A stretch of DNA of 6,422 nucleotides from the NCBI GenBank assembly GCA_011049495.1, contig DSBF01000555.1:1-6422 (forward strand). Reading direction: 5' to 3'. The position numbers were made by a program, and so were the translations under genes. This DNA comes from Ignavibacteria bacterium. GTDB taxonomy: Bacteria; Bacteroidota; Ignavibacteria; Ignavibacteriales; Melioribacteraceae. The notes beneath the pieces are model-generated. The model was not told where the DNA came from. It did not search any database and saw only the letters and a program-made list of their open reading frames with translations. Positions 5,432-6,422 of the stretch are shown one piece after another; positions within the stretch are counted from its first letter, which is position 1; each line of letters starts with the position of its first letter.

Positions 5432-6422
5432 ATGAAAAGAGTATTCACACTAATTTTAGTTCTTTTCGTAATAATGACACTTAATTTATCGGCTCAAGAT
5501 GAAAAGAAAACCGAATTTAAGCTTAACGGTGTTTACACTGCATGGGGGCAGTTTCAGAATGATTTTAGACTCGGTGCAATTCCTTATGAAGATCACTACA
5601 TTGTACAGATGCTGAGGTTGAATCTTTCAGCTAATTATGGACCTGATCTCAAAGCTGTAACAAGATTAGATTTGGGTCAAGGTTGGTGGGGTGTTGATAA
5701 TGAACCGCCGACTTACCGAGGGGCAAGCGGTCTTTTCGATAATAAAGACACACATTATATGCTGCACGTTGATCAAGCTTATTTGTGGTTCAACTTCCAT
5801 CCGCTAAGTACAGCTTTTACAGTTGGTCGTTTTAACTGGTCAACAGGAAACAAAATGGTTCTTGATAACAATTATGACGGTATTACCGGAGATATTTCTC
5901 TTGGCAGCAGCAATCTAAAACTGGGCTGGGCAAAAATTTCGGAAGGAGTTAATGGAATTTCTGATGTAAAACCTGACGGACCTCTTCCTTATGGTCATAA
6001 TGATCCAAGAGATGCAAATTTATTTTTAGCTTCATTCAATACGAAATTTAATACTACCTCTCTCGAGGTTTACGGGATGTATTATAACGACGCAAGTATT
6101 AACGATTCCACGGCATATATTATTGATGGATTACATTATAACAGACCGAGATTCTCACCTCAAGTTACATCACTTGGAATTTTTGGTGTAGCAGGTACAA
6201 CAAAAATTGATAAGTTGACACTTGTTTACGAAGCTAACTACTTAATTGGTAAAGATGAAATCGACAACAAAACACATGCCGGTTTCTTAAACACTTCAGA
6301 TGGCAGCGCTGTTGATCCGTTAAAGTACGATATCAACAACGGAGATCTCGCCGGTTATAACGTTTATCTTAAAATGAATTACGCTGTTTCCGATGTAGTA
6401 ACTTTAGGATTAGTAGCCGGGA
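5432..6422 (+). CDS. Outer-membrane beta-barrel (porin-like) protein, N-terminal part
   Basis: The frame is open from the ATG at 5432 to the window edge without a stop, giving 330 residues of a longer protein. A signal peptide is clear: MKR, a hydrophobic core (about 4-19), then LSA-QD, with cleavage likely after A21. The rest is made of alternating amphipathic beta strands with aromatic ends and turns rich in Asn, Asp and Gly (for example 59-69, 73-81, 115-122, 127-134, 161-168, 196-204, 209-217), which is typical of outer-membrane barrels. The pattern recalls porin and alginate-export-like families, but the substrate cannot be read from it. No CxxCH motif appears, so it is not a cytochrome. 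It has its own sigma-54 promoter candidate and follows the activator gene, so it is probably a regulated channel for a solute linked to the signal sensed by the kinase. Confidence 0.88.
   Translation, partial: MKRVFTLILVLFVIMTLNLSAQDEKKTEFKLNGVYTAWGQFQNDFRLGAIPYEDHYIVQMLRLNLSANYGPDLKAVTRLDLGQGWWGVDNEPPTYRGASGLFDNKDTHYMLHVDQAYLWFNFHPLSTAFTVGRFNWSTGNKMVLDNNYDGITGDISLGSSNLKLGWAKISEGVNGISDVKPDGPLPYGHNDPRDANLFLASFNTKFNTTSLEVYGMYYNDASINDSTAYIIDGLHYNRPRFSPQVTSLGIFGVAGTTKIDKLTLVYEANYLIGKDEIDNKTHAGFLNTSDGSAVDPLKYDINNGDLAGYNVYLKMNYAVSDVVTLGLVAG

Noticed and set aside
1..6422. CRISPR arrays, tRNA or rRNA genes, insertion sequences
   Set aside because: No regularly spaced repeats, cloverleaf-like segments, transposase motifs or paired terminal repeats were seen.

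Overview
The window is AT-rich DNA with good Shine-Dalgarno sequences ahead of three of its genes. It carries an octaheme cytochrome of the hydroxylamine oxidoreductase (HAO) family, an NtrB/NtrC-like two-component system and an outer-membrane beta-barrel protein. The signal peptide and barrel show a Gram-negative (diderm) bacterium. The base composition and gene style would suit the Bacteroidota/Chlorobiota/Ignavibacteriota group, but that placement is an inference and not proven here. All recognisable genes lie on the + strand.

Layout: (1) 1-201 is the C-terminal end of a polytopic membrane protein cut by the window edge. (2) 232-1851 encodes a membrane-anchored octaheme HAO-family protein, 30 bp downstream and probably in the same transcript. 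It is closed by a strong intrinsic terminator (1884-1923). (3) 1949-2533 encodes a small multi-pass membrane protein of unknown function. (4) The intergenic region 2534-2705 holds a -24/-12 (sigma-54) promoter candidate. (5) 2706-3914 encodes a soluble PAS-domain histidine kinase, overlapping by 4 bp with (6) 3911-5260, a sigma-54-activating response regulator. (7) The intergenic region 5261-5431 holds a second, better -24/-12 promoter candidate with inverted repeats upstream. (8) 5432 to the window end is an outer-membrane beta-barrel protein, cut by the edge.

How the parts may work together: the HAO-like protein has all eight CxxCH motifs and the active-site Asp-His pair and Tyr of classical HAO. 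The tyrosine that cross-links the P460 heme does not align cleanly, which points towards a reductase-type HAO (nitrite or hydroxylamine reduction) rather than an ammonia-oxidiser enzyme. The upstream membrane protein could pass quinol electrons to it. The kinase/regulator pair probably controls the sigma-54 promoter of the outer-membrane gene and perhaps its own promoter. Whether it also controls the cytochrome operon cannot be seen, because that operon's promoter lies outside the window.
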